64,000 nt of DNA from Lacrimispora indolis DSM 755 (GTDB lineage: Bacteria > Bacillota > Clostridia > Lachnospirales > Lachnospiraceae): the NCBI RefSeq assembly GCF_000526995.1, contig NZ_AZUI01000001.1, forward strand, positions 124,001 through 188,000, read 5' to 3'. How positions within the stretch are numbered: position 1 is the stretch's first letter; each line of letters starts with the position of its first letter. Made by a program: the position numbers and the translations under genes. The notes under the pieces are model-generated. The model was not told where the DNA came from. It searched no databases and saw only the letters and a program-made list of their open reading frames with translations. This document shows positions 49,175 through 58,886 of the stretch, piece by piece.

Positions 49175-51088
49175 TTACTGAATTTTATCTTTTAACGATT
49201 CTTTCACAATGGCCACAAACGTCTCATAGTCCGGCTTCTCCAAAAGCCTGCTTGCAAAGGATTTATCTGCAAATATTCTGGCAATGTAATCCCATAATTG
49301 GAACGCCTGAGGATTGTTCTTACCGATACATACCATTACAACCAGATGTACCTGATTCTGCTCCCCATCCCATGTCAAAGGCTCTGTAACAACTGATACG
49401 GCAGAAAAGGTATCCGAGGACACCGCATACATTGGATGAGGAACTGCAATGCCTTCTGCAAAATAGGTGCTTCCCCGCTCTTCCCGTTTTATCACCTCTT
49501 CATATAAGGCCTCCAATCCGAACTTGGAATTTGCCTGTTCACAGAGATTTTTCAAAATTTCGTCTTTCGTCCTTCCATTATTGACAAAGAAAAGGTCCTT
49601 GCTGAAAATTTCCAAAATGCTTTCCACATTTTTAAATCCATCCATGATCAGCTTGATATTCATATAATCGTGGTTGTCCGGAAAGATGTTAATGAACATG
49701 GCCATGCCGTTTTCATACATCCTGCCTTTCTCAGTGGTGAGAAACACATCAAAACGGTCCAGCGTATCATCAGTCACCTCAACCTCGTTCATAAATTCCA
49801 ACTTGGATATATTGCCGGAAAACCATTTTAAAAGCGTCTGTCTCAGCAGTAAGGTCATGCTGTTCTTCAGGGAAGAAATGACCAGCACCTGCTTGATCCC
49901 GGTTTTATAGCTCTCCTCCAGAAGGCAGCTGTAAAAGTGCACCGCGATTAAAGAAATTTCTGCTTCCGACATTTTGCTGCCGTACCGTTCCTCCAGTAAA
50001 AGAGAAAAATAAATTCCGATGTCATATCCCAAAGGAAAGGTCTGCTTAATATAATCCAGCATATTGCTTTTCAGCTGCATATTATATTTAAGCCGTATGC
50101 TTAAGGGCACACAGTGGAGTGCAAGGGCGATCCTGAGATTGATGTTGTCGGTAAAATCAATACCAAAGCGGTTTTTTATTTCCAGAAATGCCTTCCGTAT
50201 AAATGCATCCATTTCCAGGGTGACCATTGAAGTGCTCTGACAATTGGATTTTCCTTTCAGATACAGGGCAAAATAATTGGTCTCATAATCCGTGACATTG
50301 ATCAGATAGCGCTTCTTTAAACGCTCAAAAATATCTCTGGCAATCTCTTCTTCCACATCCAGGCTGTCTGTTATATTCAGCTCACTGGGACTGATATAGA
50401 ATCCTTTTTGAAGCCGTTTTACCATAATGTTCAGAAACAGGATGGCATTCTGGATTTCCGCATCAGCCACGCTGTATTTGTATTTAATCAAAACCTCTGT
50501 CAGCAGATTCTTGATGATGGGAATCTGCTTTTCATCTACATAATCAATTCCAAAACCGCCGGGCGTATGAGTGAGAAACACATTTTTCTCCACAATATAT
50601 CTGCGTTTGTTTATCTCTGATCCGAAAATGAGAATCCTGTTATCATTTTTCAAAAGATCCAGCTCAAACTCTTCCAGGAGTTCCTGGAGTTTTTTCATAT
50701 CATTATGCAGGGTGGAGGCAGAAATAAAAAATTCATCCGCTACTGTGTTAATGGAAACCGAACGATGCTGGTTTAATAAATATATGCTGATCTGCAAAAC
50801 CCGGTTGGAAGGATAGGCCAGGGAAACATGGGCCTGCTGCTGGTAAAGGCTGTTTAAAAAAGCGGTAAATTCCTCATGGTTTTCAATATGTAAACATGTA
50901 CCCTTGGAAACTGCAGAAATGATGCTGGCGGAACCTTCCTTAGCCAGGACTTCCTTTATCACCTTTAAATCCCCCTGAACTGTCCGCAGGCTGACATTCA
51001 TCTTTTTTGAAAAATAAGCTGCTGTCAGAAATCTGTCCGATTCTTTGCATAACTCCAATAAGATTTCAATCTGTCGCTGGATAATCAA
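49175..51088 (-). CDS. PRD-containing PTS-controlled transcriptional regulator (MtlR/LicR type)
   Basis: About 637 residues. Two N-terminal HTH regions (DRFLTAAYFSKKMNVSLRTV; SINTVADEFFISASTLHNDM), PRD1 (about 200-300), PRD2 (about 305-410; ISLIAVHFYSCLLEESY), an EIIB-like segment that lacks the usual Cys (KQVLVISSLKNSMTLLLRQ), and a C-terminal EIIA-Fru/Mtl domain with phospho-His in GIAVPHPMYAVSS. Likely activates the PTS operon. The start is uncertain: a TTG at 51086-51088 has GGGGAG six bases ahead, whereas an ATG at 51115 has none. It overlaps the DeoR stop. Confidence 0.85.
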   Translation of the reverse strand: MIIQRQIEILLELCKESDRFLTAAYFSKKMNVSLRTVQGDLKVIKEVLAKEGSASIISAVSKGTCLHIENHEEFTAFLNSLYQQQAHVSLAYPSNRVLQISIYLLNQHRSVSINTVADEFFISASTLHNDMKKLQELLEEFELDLLKNDNRILIFGSEINKRRYIVEKNVFLTHTPGGFGIDYVDEKQIPIIKNLLTEVLIKYKYSVADAEIQNAILFLNIMVKRLQKGFYISPSELNITDSLDVEEEIARDIFERLKKRYLINVTDYETNYFALYLKGKSNCQSTSMVTLEMDAFIRKAFLEIKNRFGIDFTDNINLRIALALHCVPLSIRLKYNMQLKSNMLDYIKQTFPLGYDIGIYFSLLLEERYGSKMSEAEISLIAVHFYSCLLEESYKTGIKQVLVISSLKNSMTLLLRQTLLKWFSGNISKLEFMNEVEVTDDTLDRFDVFLTTEKGRMYENGMAMFINIFPDNHDYMNIKLIMDGFKNVESILEIFSKDLFFVNNGRTKDEILKNLCEQANSKFGLEALYEEVIKREERGSTYFAEGIAVPHPMYAVSSDTFSAVSVVTEPLTWDGEQNQVHLVVMVCIGKNNPQAFQLWDYIARIFADKSFASRLLEKPDYETFVAIVKESLKDKIQ

Positions 51089-51905
51089 CGGTTTCTCCCC
51101 TTTCCGTACTCCCATTGTTATCTGAACTGATAAAATGGACATGTTTAAATTTTTCCGTAAACTCATCAGGCAGTTTTTCATCGGACACAACGTATTCCAC
51201 ATCATCAAGCGTGGCAGCCATATGCTGTGAGAATTGCCCGAACCGCTCTTTGATACAAAGAAATACCCGTTTTTGAGCCCGTGCCAGCATAAACTTGCGG
51301 ACAACCGTTTCTTCCTCATTTACATCCATAATCTGTCCGCCCGGACTAAGTGCCGTACAGGTAAAAAACATCTGATCAACATAAATATTCTCTAGCATCC
51401 CCAGAGTGTAGGATCCAGTCGTCACCACATTATCAAAATCTGATACAAGCCCGCCGGCCGCATAGGTCTTAATATGCTTGGAAGCCAGATGGTGAGCCAG
51501 CTGCATATTGTTGGTATAAACGGTGGTATTTAAAGACGGATTCAACAAAAAAGCAAAATTCAGAGCAGTAGTGGAACTGTCAATGAATATGGAAGAATCC
51601 GGAGTAATAAGTTTTACGGCATTTTTGACAATGGCCATCTTTTCTTTCCGGTTTTCCTGCCTGCGGAAAGAGAAAGGCGCTATCGTTGCCGGCTGGGAAA
51701 TCAAGGTTACTCCTCCGTAGGAACGCCGCACATATCCCTTGCTCTCTAAATTGGACAGATCCCGCCGTATGCTGGATGGGCTGATAAAAAGCTTCTCCGC
51801 CAAATAATCCACAGTGGCATAATTATTCAATTTTAGAATCTCCAATATCTCTTCTTCCCGCTGACTTTTACTCATTTTCTCCCAAGGTTGCTCATTTGTG
51901 CTCAT
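51066..51905 (-). CDS. DeoR-family transcriptional regulator
   Basis: 279 residues. Winged helix YATVDYLAEKLFISPSSIRR with DLSNLESKGYVRRSYGGV, then the DeoR sensor domain (SIFIDSSTTALNFAFLL, YAAGGLVSDFDNVVTTGSYT). Sugar-phosphate-responsive repressor. Either ATG at 51905 or at 51875 may be the start; neither has a clear site. Cotranscribed with and overlapping the PRD regulator, divergent from the HAD gene. Confidence 0.87.
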   Translation of the reverse strand: MSTNEQPWEKMSKSQREEEILEILKLNNYATVDYLAEKLFISPSSIRRDLSNLESKGYVRRSYGGVTLISQPATIAPFSFRRQENRKEKMAIVKNAVKLITPDSSIFIDSSTTALNFAFLLNPSLNTTVYTNNMQLAHHLASKHIKTYAAGGLVSDFDNVVTTGSYTLGMLENIYVDQMFFTCTALSPGGQIMDVNEEETVVRKFMLARAQKRVFLCIKERFGQFSQHMAATLDDVEYVVSDEKLPDEFTEKFKHVHFISSDNNGSTERGETVDYPATD

Positions 51906-51927
51906 TTTTCAATTTTACCGCCATATA

Positions 51928-51956
51928 TTGACCAAAATCATATCTTTTATTATTAT
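51928..51956 (+). promoter_or_regulatory. promoter of the HAD phosphatase gene
   Basis: TTGACC (51928-51933), 17-base spacer, TATTAT (51951-51956); 38 bases before the ATG, in the divergent space to the DeoR gene. Confidence 0.55.
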
Positions 51957-51993
51957 AATCTTAACAAAGAAAAAAAGAAAGGGGAATGTGATC

Positions 51994-52626
51994 ATGGATA
52001 TAAAACATATAATTTTTGATTTGGATGGAACGCTGTGGAATACCACTGAACTATCTGCCATGGCCTATAACCGGGCGCTCCAGAAAGACGGCAGAAGCGC
52101 TCTCCACATCACACCGGATGTGATTAAGCAGGAATTTGGCAAAACCATCAGTACCATTGCTGATGAACTGTTTCCTGAGTTTGATAAAGATACCAGAAAT
52201 GAGCTTATGGATCAATGCGACTGCTTTAATACTGTCTGTCTGGATGAGGCAGACTGTGACATGCTGTATCCCGGAGTCAGAGAAGCCCTTGAACAATTGT
52301 CGCAATATTGCCGTCTCTACATTGTCAGCAACTGTCAATCCGGCTATATTGAAATGTTTTTAAAAAAGTATGGCCTGGAACCGTATATCACTGATATAGA
52401 GTGTTTTGGCAATAATGGGAAAAACAAGGCGGAAAATATCAGCCTTCTCATGGAACGTAATGGAATACAAAAAGCCGTTTATGTAGGTGATACAGCCGGT
52501 GATTACGATTCCGCAACCATGGCAGGCATTCCTTTTATCTTTGCCTCCTATGGATACGGCAATATTAAGCAAAGTGCCCATTCTATCAGCCATATTTCGG
52601 AATTGGTGGATTTTGTTGCGCAGTAG
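51994..52626 (+). CDS. HAD-superfamily phosphatase (phosphoglycolate phosphatase-like)
   Basis: 210 residues. HAD motif I IIFDLDGTLWNTTE, motif II LYIVSNCQSGYIEMF, motif IV VGDTAGDYDSATMAGIPFIF; the cap is the helical PGP/beta-PGM type. Dephosphorylates a small phosphoester, perhaps a sugar phosphate from the adjacent pathway. ATG at 51994 with AAAGGGG; a longer frame covers the promoter and is not used. Confidence 0.87.
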   Translation: MDIKHIIFDLDGTLWNTTELSAMAYNRALQKDGRSALHITPDVIKQEFGKTISTIADELFPEFDKDTRNELMDQCDCFNTVCLDEADCDMLYPGVREALEQLSQYCRLYIVSNCQSGYIEMFLKKYGLEPYITDIECFGNNGKNKAENISLLMERNGIQKAVYVGDTAGDYDSATMAGIPFIFASYGYGNIKQSAHSISHISELVDFVAQ

Positions 52627-52653
52627 CTGCTTCCGGTACAGCGAAAACGGCAA

Positions 52654-52690
52654 AAACGACGGTTTCAACAACCGTCGTTTGTTATATTTT
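52654..52690 (+). terminator. intrinsic terminator after the HAD gene
   Basis: AAACGACGGTT and AACCGTCGTTT, perfect 11-bp stem, five-base loop, followed by GTTATATTTTC. Confidence 0.8.
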
Positions 52691-52791
52691 CTATTATTGG
52701 CCCGCAAGAAACCATATGCCAACTAGCGGCCTTTTTTTATGCATGACAGGCAGAAAAAAGCTTTTATAACAGGAGGCGGAAATATCTGCTT

Positions 52792-53022
52792 TCAGTCAAT
52801 TTCAGCCTGCGATATCTCAGACTTTTTATATTCTAACAAATCTCCCGGTTGACAGTCCAAAGCTTCGCAAATTCCTTCTAAGGTTGATAATCGGATCGCT
52901 TTTACTTTACCATTTTTGAGCAGGGAAAGATTTGCCAATGTTATCCCAACTCTTTCAGATAGTTCTGTTACACTCATTTTTCTTTTTGCCAGCATCACAT
53001 CAATATTTATTATAATCGCCAT
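52792..53022 (-). CDS. XRE-type helix-turn-helix regulator (YozG-like)
   Basis: 76 residues, a single HTH: MSVTELSERVGITLANLSLL then KNGKVKAIRLSTLEGICEAL, DCQPGDLLEY. Such minimal regulators usually accompany DUF2975 membrane proteins, as here, and probably repress the pair. Start 9 bases after the DUF2975 stop with GAGGTG. Confidence 0.88.
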   Translation of the reverse strand: MAIIINIDVMLAKRKMSVTELSERVGITLANLSLLKNGKVKAIRLSTLEGICEALDCQPGDLLEYKKSEISQAEID

Positions 53023-53031
53023 GTACTCACC

Positions 53032-53520
53032 TCAAACCGTAAAATCATTTTCTGACTTTATCTCTAAAGCTTCTTGCAGGAGCCTTTGAAGAACAGCCAC
53101 AAAGGTTGCAACTACAAGGGGGATTGAAGCAATGGCAAACCCGATAATTACGAGGCCGGGGGCATCTTCGATTTGAGCCTCAGCATATACGACCGGCATA
53201 CCGGATAAGTATAAAAGGACAGTCATCATTATTCCCGATATTTTCATGTTTTTTAATGATTTTATAGATAACTCAGAAAAAACCTCTCCCTTGTCAATAT
53301 AGCCGATCAGCCTTATGGCCTGGTATAATGCAACGAGAAAAATTATCATTGTTACGTACATGCATATGAGGAATGGATACTTGAGAAATGCCCATTCCGG
53401 CATTATTACCGCCATTTCATTTGCAAACAAAGGGAGCAGAAATACGCAAAAAGCAAGTGCAGCAATTCCGATAAAACCTATCACCATCTTTAGAAAAATT
53501 GTTGGAATCCGTTGTTTCAT
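53032..53520 (-). CDS. DUF2975 membrane protein
   Basis: 162 residues with four predicted membrane helices (about 10-30, 42-64, 100-117, 123-145) and a conserved segment YIDKGEVFSELSIKSLKNMK. Function unknown; constantly paired with a YozG-type regulator in Firmicutes. ATG at 53518-53520 with AGAGGTG; an earlier start in frame lacks a site. Confidence 0.87.
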   Translation of the reverse strand: MKQRIPTIFLKMVIGFIGIAALAFCVFLLPLFANEMAVIMPEWAFLKYPFLICMYVTMIIFLVALYQAIRLIGYIDKGEVFSELSIKSLKNMKISGIMMTVLLYLSGMPVVYAEAQIEDAPGLVIIGFAIASIPLVVATFVAVLQRLLQEALEIKSENDFTV

Positions 53521-53665
53521 AAAATCACCTCTACTATTTATTGACAATTTGATTATAGCACAATTTTATCGTTTGTCAATAAATAAATATCGAAATTTTA
53601 CAATTATTTTTTGTAAAACAATCCAGGAAGCAGATATAGCACTCAAATGCAAGATGAGATGCCAC

Positions 53666-53788
53666 TTTGTAATTCGAAAAGCCATCTTTGTAAATGACAA
53701 TTGAATATTTGTAACCGAAAAGCCACTTTTGTACTCGAAATGCATGCTTTGTAAACCAGAAGACACCTTTGTGACTGAAATGCAGTTT
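53666..53788 (+). repeat. tandem 20-21 bp repeats, probable IS21-like terminal array (left)
   Basis: Six degenerate units starting TTTGTA/TTTGTG at 53666, 53687, 53708, 53728, 53748 and 53768. Typical unit: TTTGTAACCGAAAAGCCACT; the fourth reads TTTGTACTCGAAATGCATGC. The same unit occurs beyond the IS30 copy at 55335 and, inverted, at 55406. IS21-family elements carry such multiple transposase-binding repeats at both ends. Confidence 0.6.
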
Positions 53789-53888
53789 GATTTTTTGCTT
53801 TTATTGTTGTATGATAATAAAAATGCGTATGCCTAAGGGAGGTCAATTCCCTCTCGATTTTTTTGTAATCGGAGAATCCACCCCTAAT

Positions 53889-55285
53889 TCCTTAGACAGA
53901 TTAGACGTTGGCGGCATGCAAATTTATTATTTTTTGAGTAGAACAGGTTTTAGCATGATGTCTCCGGGGGCAACCGGATTACATCCAAGTTTTAGTAAAA
54001 CCTCTTCTCCATGATAAAAGCTGAAGGTTTCGTAGGGACTACGATTGTTCAGCTTTTTTCTTTTATAAGAATTAATGTGATTCATCATCAAGCTGATATC
54101 ATCCTGTGTAAGATTGTTAAAGCTTGTTCCTTTGGGAAGGACTCTGCGTATCAGTTCATGATTTACTTCGATCGCACCCTTTTGGTATGGACTTCCAGCA
54201 TCACAATAAAATACTCTGGTCCTTAAGCCGGAGAAAAGGTCTGGTCCATACTCAATTGCTTTCGGATTTGAGAATTCACTTCCATTGTCGGTCAGAATCA
54301 CTGGAAACAGCTTTTTAAACAGCTCATGCTCCAGTGTCTGATGCAGGTTATCAAAAATAACGGTTACTGATTTTGAAGTATTCGCATCACGTAAAAAAGC
54401 AAGCATAAAGCTGCACTCCACAAAGTGGAGGGTAAGAAGGCATTTGCCTCCTTTTTCTCCGATGACAGAGTCCATTTGTACAAGGTTCGCGTCAGGAGAT
54501 TTCTCAAGGAACTCACAGAAATTTTTATAATTGCGGTTGATCCGGCAGCCTTTATCAACTTTGAATTCCGGCTTTTTGTATCGCTCTCGGAACTTTACTT
54601 TCCTTGGCAAATCAATGTTTCTAATGTCAAACAAACATGCATCAATGTAGTTATAGATTGTCTTTTCACTGCACATCAGTTCATCCTGATGATTGATATA
54701 GATCTGGTTGACCGATTGTCCCTGTTCCACGAGAGGCGTAATGATATGATTGAGTCTGCTAATTTCCCCTTCTGAAACACAAAGACCGCTCCTTGAGGCA
54801 GAAATCTTCTCATGTGCGTGGATGTGAGCATGCTCTGCATCATAAACAGTTTTCAGAAGAGTGCACTTACCAATGGTTTGGCAACCATTGCAGACATAGG
54901 GTGCCCGAAATCTTGCCATACAGATTTCTTCAAGGAAGTCTGTGCAATTCGCATTACAGGACTGGCACAGCTTACAGTAGCTATCTGATTTACGAGTACA
55001 TTCTTTTCCACAGATTTTTTTCTTCCGGCAATTGAATCTGCTTTTACAGGCATTGAAAGGAAACCCGGGATAACCAGTGGCAATGTGCGAGCTGTATTTA
55101 CGCACTTCTCTGGAGATGGTAGTTGGATTTTTATCCATGCGGCGTGCGATCTCCATAAATGACAAAGAATCTTTAAGATATTTTTGCAGGCTGAGCCTGT
55201 CTTCGTAAGTAAAAATTTAGACATCCAATATCCTCCGTTCTGCCGCCAACTCTTTTAGGATATAGGAATCAAGCAATCTAAGGAA
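53889..55285 (-). mobile_element. IS30-family insertion sequence inside IS21-like ends
   Basis: Related inverted end segments with CCTTAGA and GTTGGCGGCA occur at 53890-53916 and 55241-55283, bracketing the transposase gene. Outside both ends lie the tandem repeats of an IS21-like element whose istA/istB genes are absent, so the IS30 copy probably replaced or accompanied their loss. Exact tips and target duplication were not determined. Confidence 0.55.
53927..55224 (-). pseudogene. IS30-family transposase with 5' frameshift
   Basis: The long frame (from an internal ATG at 55165) encodes the second HTH (MEIARRMDKNPTTISREVRK), a Cys-rich zinc region (CRKKKICGKECTRK, CKLCQSCNANC) and the DDE catalytic core: Asp in LVQMDSVIGEKGGK, Asp in ILTDNGSEF, Glu in KGAIEVNHELIRR. 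In-frame sequence before that ATG still codes for TYEDRLSLQKYLKDS, the normal N-terminus, while the ATG with a good GGAGG site (55222-55224, MSKF) is one base out of frame. The shift lies at a T5 run (55211-55215). Either a disabled copy or a frameshift-controlled one. Confidence 0.8.
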
Positions 55286-55334
55286 ACGGAAAAGACTGGT
55301 AATCTCAACATTCAATGAAAGAACATCAATCATT

Positions 55335-55428
55335 TTTGTAAGCCAGAATGCAACCTTCTGGTATCTATATCTAATTTATAAATTTTATCTCAATCTGGAA
55401 TCGGAAGGGTTGCATTTCGATTTACAAT
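55335..55428 (-). repeat. IS21-like terminal repeats (right)
   Basis: TTTGTAAGCCAGAATGCAAC at 55335 (plus) and its counterpart CAATTGTAAATCGAAATGCA (minus, 55406-55428) match the unit of the left array. The rest of 55286-55488 contains no gene. Confidence 0.55.
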
Positions 55429-55488
55429 TGAGCATAGCCATACACTGCACATGATTTGTATAATATTCCAACGTGCGTTTTCTTTCAA

Positions 55489-57027
55489 TCAAGCACGAAA
55501 ATCCCCCTTCTCCCGGATTCTTTTCCGGTAAGAGGTGGGCGTTTCCCCATAAAAGCGATGGAACAGCTCCGCAAAAGCACGGTGATCCCGAAACCCTGTT
55601 TCCCGGGCGATTTCCGCTGTCTTTTTATCAGTGGAAACCAGCAGGGATACTCCGTGTTTCATTCGAACCTTATTTAAATAATCCTTAAAGTTTTCCCCTG
55701 AACTCTTTTTAAAGAAACTGCTGAAATAATAGGGGTTCATGTGAACCTCACCCGCCAGCACCTCCAGTGTCAAATTCTCCATGTAATGCTTTTCGATATA
55801 TTCCCTGGCATGAATGATATCCTTTTTATCTCCCCTTGCCACGGCCTGCCTGATCTCCTCTTTGTATTGGATGAAATACTGCAAAAACTGTTCCGCCAGT
55901 TCCCCGTATCCAACGGTCTTTCTTGACAAATCCAGGATTTCTTTAAAATCCAGTTCAGGCCCCTTAATTCCAAGGGTGTCAAACCGTTCTTCCAGAATAC
56001 GGATGGTGCTGGCATAGTGAAAACAGGCATCCTCCTTTCTCCCATCCGCCGCAATGCTGACCAGCCGTTTGAACTGTTCACAGGCCATCGTAAATCCTTT
56101 TTCATCCTGCGCAACCATGGCATCCATCAGCTTCGCTCTGCCTTCCCGGATATCCTCTAAGGACACCTTCTTTTTAAAAACAGGACCTCCCCACCGGAAA
56201 ACCGGGATGTGAAACTGGCCTGCAAAATAGAAATAGCCCTCCATGGAAAGGCACTTTTCATAAGCCGCCGGAATTTCTCCCATGGAATCCACCGGTTCTC
56301 CCACAATGAAAGCCAGTCTGCATTTCATGGCCTGGTCCGCCTCTTCCATGATCTCCCAAAGAAGATCTCCGATCTGGCACTGATCCGGATTTTTTATGAC
56401 CATTACCATATTCCGGTTTTTGACAAATACAATTCCCTGGTTTCTTTCCATAAGGAAATCCTCCAGAAAGCTGATTGCGGAAAACCGGATCAGCTTCTGC
56501 TCCTGAAGGCTTACGGACCTATCACAAACCACCTCCGCTACCACCGGAAGGTATTTGCATTCCTCCACTTCCACCAGCTTGTTGTAGGAAGGAGAGGGAA
56601 ATTCCATCTGCTCATCCCCTTTTCCTTCCTCTGTCTTAAACAAAAGGGTATCCCTTTTCATGCTGATCAGGCATTTTTCAATGGTGTTTACCAGTTCATC
56701 TTTAATAATCGGCTTTAAAAGGTAGTCCACCGCCCCATAGGTAAGCGCATCCTTTGCATACTGAAAATCCTGGAAACCGCTGATAAAAATCACCCTGGTA
56801 CTGATTCCTAACTGTTTTAACTCTTTTAAAATATCAATTCCGCTTTTTTTCGGCATATGGATATCCAGAAGAGCCATGTCCGGCTGCTCTCTTATAATTC
56901 CGTCAAGAGCTGCCTTTCCGTCCTCGTATTCCCCTGTTATTTCTATTCCAAGCCCTTTCCAGTCCACCAGTTTTTTAATCCCCTTTGTGATCACCGGTTC
57001 ATCATCTGCCAGAATCATTCGAAACAT
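55489..57027 (-). CDS. AraC-type two-component response regulator
   Basis: 512 residues. Receiver domain with Asp8-Asp9, phospho-acceptor Asp55 in ALLDIHMPKKSG and Lys in YLLKPI; a variable middle; C-terminal AraC HTH pair (LTLEVLAGEVHMNPYYFSSF; RETGFRDHRAFAELFHRFYG). YesN-like; partner of the overlapping kinase gene (26-base overlap). Expected to activate the xyloside transporter genes upstream. Confidence 0.9.
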   Translation of the reverse strand: MFRMILADDEPVITKGIKKLVDWKGLGIEITGEYEDGKAALDGIIREQPDMALLDIHMPKKSGIDILKELKQLGISTRVIFISGFQDFQYAKDALTYGAVDYLLKPIIKDELVNTIEKCLISMKRDTLLFKTEEGKGDEQMEFPSPSYNKLVEVEECKYLPVVAEVVCDRSVSLQEQKLIRFSAISFLEDFLMERNQGIVFVKNRNMVMVIKNPDQCQIGDLLWEIMEEADQAMKCRLAFIVGEPVDSMGEIPAAYEKCLSMEGYFYFAGQFHIPVFRWGGPVFKKKVSLEDIREGRAKLMDAMVAQDEKGFTMACEQFKRLVSIAADGRKEDACFHYASTIRILEERFDTLGIKGPELDFKEILDLSRKTVGYGELAEQFLQYFIQYKEEIRQAVARGDKKDIIHAREYIEKHYMENLTLEVLAGEVHMNPYYFSSFFKKSSGENFKDYLNKVRMKHGVSLLVSTDKKTAEIARETGFRDHRAFAELFHRFYGETPTSYRKRIREKGDFRA

Positions 57028-58858
57028 CTTCTTCCTCCCCCTTCTTCCATGGCATAATGATTCTCACCATGGTACCAACCGACGGTGTGCTCGTCACTTC
57101 AATCCCATATCCTTCCCCAAATAAATACCGGATGCGGTCATGAACGTTCTTTAATCCGATACTCTGCCAGTTGTGCTCATTTTTGATTCCCGGTTCATTT
57201 CCAAGAAGAAGAGTCCGAAGTCTCATAAGAGCGTCTTCATCCATTCCCACTCCATTGTCCATGACCGATATTTCCAGCAGGCCTTCCGAAAGCTCTGCGC
57301 TGATCAATACGTTTCCGCTTCCATCCTTTGGTTTGATCCCATGGACAAAGGCATTTTCCACTATGGGCTGAAGAATCAGCTTGGGAACTCCCTGCCCGCC
57401 GAGTCCGTTTAATTCCACCACCAGCTTCACCTTTCCCTTGATCCGGCAGTTCAGCAGATAAACATATTTACGGATGATATCCACTTCCTGCTCCAAAGGC
57501 ACCATATCCTGCATGGGGCCGATCATGTAGCGGATCTGGGTGGACAAAGCCTCGATCATTTCGGAAACCACAGAATCTTCCTGTTCAAGAGCCGTCATCC
57601 GGATCACTTCCAGGGTGTTGTATAAAAAGTGAGGATATATCTGGGATTTTAAGGCTGTCATCTCCGCTTCCGCCTGTTTCATATGGGCAACATAAGACTG
57701 ATTAATGTAATTTTCCAGTTCCTTTGACATCTGGTTGAACCGTTTGGATAAGATCCCGATTTCATCTCCCGAAGTCACGGGAAGCTCTACTTTAAAGTTA
57801 CCGGTTTCAATCTCCGACATCCGGTCCATCATATGATAGATGGGCTTGGTTAAGCGTCTGGAAAACCAGAGAGAGCCGCACATCAGCGCAGCAAGAGAGA
57901 TACCAAGAAAAAGATACATCATGTGCTGCATCTGCCTCAGCTTCTGGTATACGGTTCTTGTTTTCATGGTGATGATCACCTGTAAGCCGTAGGAATTATA
58001 GTCCGTTTCAATGACAAACTTTTCTTCCGTTTCTTTTAATATCCCCTTTTTCTTTGAAAGATCCGTACCGATTAAGTCTGCATCGCTGCTGTAATAGCAG
58101 TTAAAATCCCGGTCACATACAAAAACACTGTCTTCCGGATTCAGATTGATGTTCCGGAACGCTTCCTCAAGCCTTGACACAGACACATCAAGGAACAGGG
58201 TTCCCACATAATGGTAATTTCCCACCACCCCTGTTAAGTCAAAGTAGTTTCTGGCAACGGTAAATACCTGTTCATCATGCATGGGGAAATAATCATTTTT
58301 ATGAGAGGGAATCAGAAGGAACTTCTTGCTGTTTTTATCCAGGCTGCCAAATCCCATCCTCTCGTTAAAAACAGTTTCATCTTTGGGATTTTGAAGGCCT
58401 GTTCTGGATTTATGGAAGGGCAGAATATTACCGTCTAAATCCCTGGCAATGAAATGGGTTCCTGTAATAGAATTATCCACTGCCTGGACATTGCTTAAGA
58501 ATATCCGCATATTATTCCTTCTGATCTCTTCCACCTTTTCAGGCTCAACTCCGATCCCATAAATGATCTGGCGCAGATTGTCAAAGGACATGTAATTAAA
58601 TTCAAACTGTCCTTCACTGGAATAATTATAATAATAAGGCATTTTGGCGATTCCGTTATAGGTTTCAAACATATCCCCAATGGAATCATTTACATAGCCC
58701 GCCGCCTGTTCATAGTTGTTCCGAAGGGATTCTCCGTATTCCCGGAACATCCGGTTCATGATCACGGTGGATAAAATAAGCATGGGAAGCAGGCCAAGCA
58801 AAAGGATGACCATGCTGAATTTCTGGTATAAATTTAGCTTTTTATTCCATATCTTCAT
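57002..58858 (-). CDS. YesM-type sensor histidine kinase
   Basis: 618 residues. Membrane helices at about 15-33 and 298-318 flank an extracellular dCache-like domain. HAMP (GDEIGILSKRFNQMSKELEN), His_kinase motif ALKSQIYPHFLYNTLEVIRM, N box VENAFVHGI, G1 VMDNGVGM, G2 IGLKNVHDRIRYLFG. ATG at 58856-58858 with AGAGGTGG; an upstream extension through the intergenic hairpin is not used. Confidence 0.9.
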   Translation of the reverse strand: MKIWNKKLNLYQKFSMVILLLGLLPMLILSTVIMNRMFREYGESLRNNYEQAAGYVNDSIGDMFETYNGIAKMPYYYNYSSEGQFEFNYMSFDNLRQIIYGIGVEPEKVEEIRRNNMRIFLSNVQAVDNSITGTHFIARDLDGNILPFHKSRTGLQNPKDETVFNERMGFGSLDKNSKKFLLIPSHKNDYFPMHDEQVFTVARNYFDLTGVVGNYHYVGTLFLDVSVSRLEEAFRNINLNPEDSVFVCDRDFNCYYSSDADLIGTDLSKKKGILKETEEKFVIETDYNSYGLQVIITMKTRTVYQKLRQMQHMMYLFLGISLAALMCGSLWFSRRLTKPIYHMMDRMSEIETGNFKVELPVTSGDEIGILSKRFNQMSKELENYINQSYVAHMKQAEAEMTALKSQIYPHFLYNTLEVIRMTALEQEDSVVSEMIEALSTQIRYMIGPMQDMVPLEQEVDIIRKYVYLLNCRIKGKVKLVVELNGLGGQGVPKLILQPIVENAFVHGIKPKDGSGNVLISAELSEGLLEISVMDNGVGMDEDALMRLRTLLLGNEPGIKNEHNWQSIGLKNVHDRIRYLFGEGYGIEVTSTPSVGTMVRIIMPWKKGEEEDVSNDSGR

Positions 58859-58886
58859 GTTCCACCTCTTATTCTTACAATGCGCC

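Noticed and set aside
53666..53788. Regularly spaced repeats that could suggest a CRISPR array
   Set aside because: The units are contiguous and degenerate, about 20 bases, without spacers, and recur on the far side of an IS element; IS-end binding repeats explain them better.
53787..54014. Plus-strand frame MPKGGQFPLDFF... beside the IS30 gene
   Set aside because: It runs through the IS30 end and into the antisense of the transposase; no similarity to a known protein.
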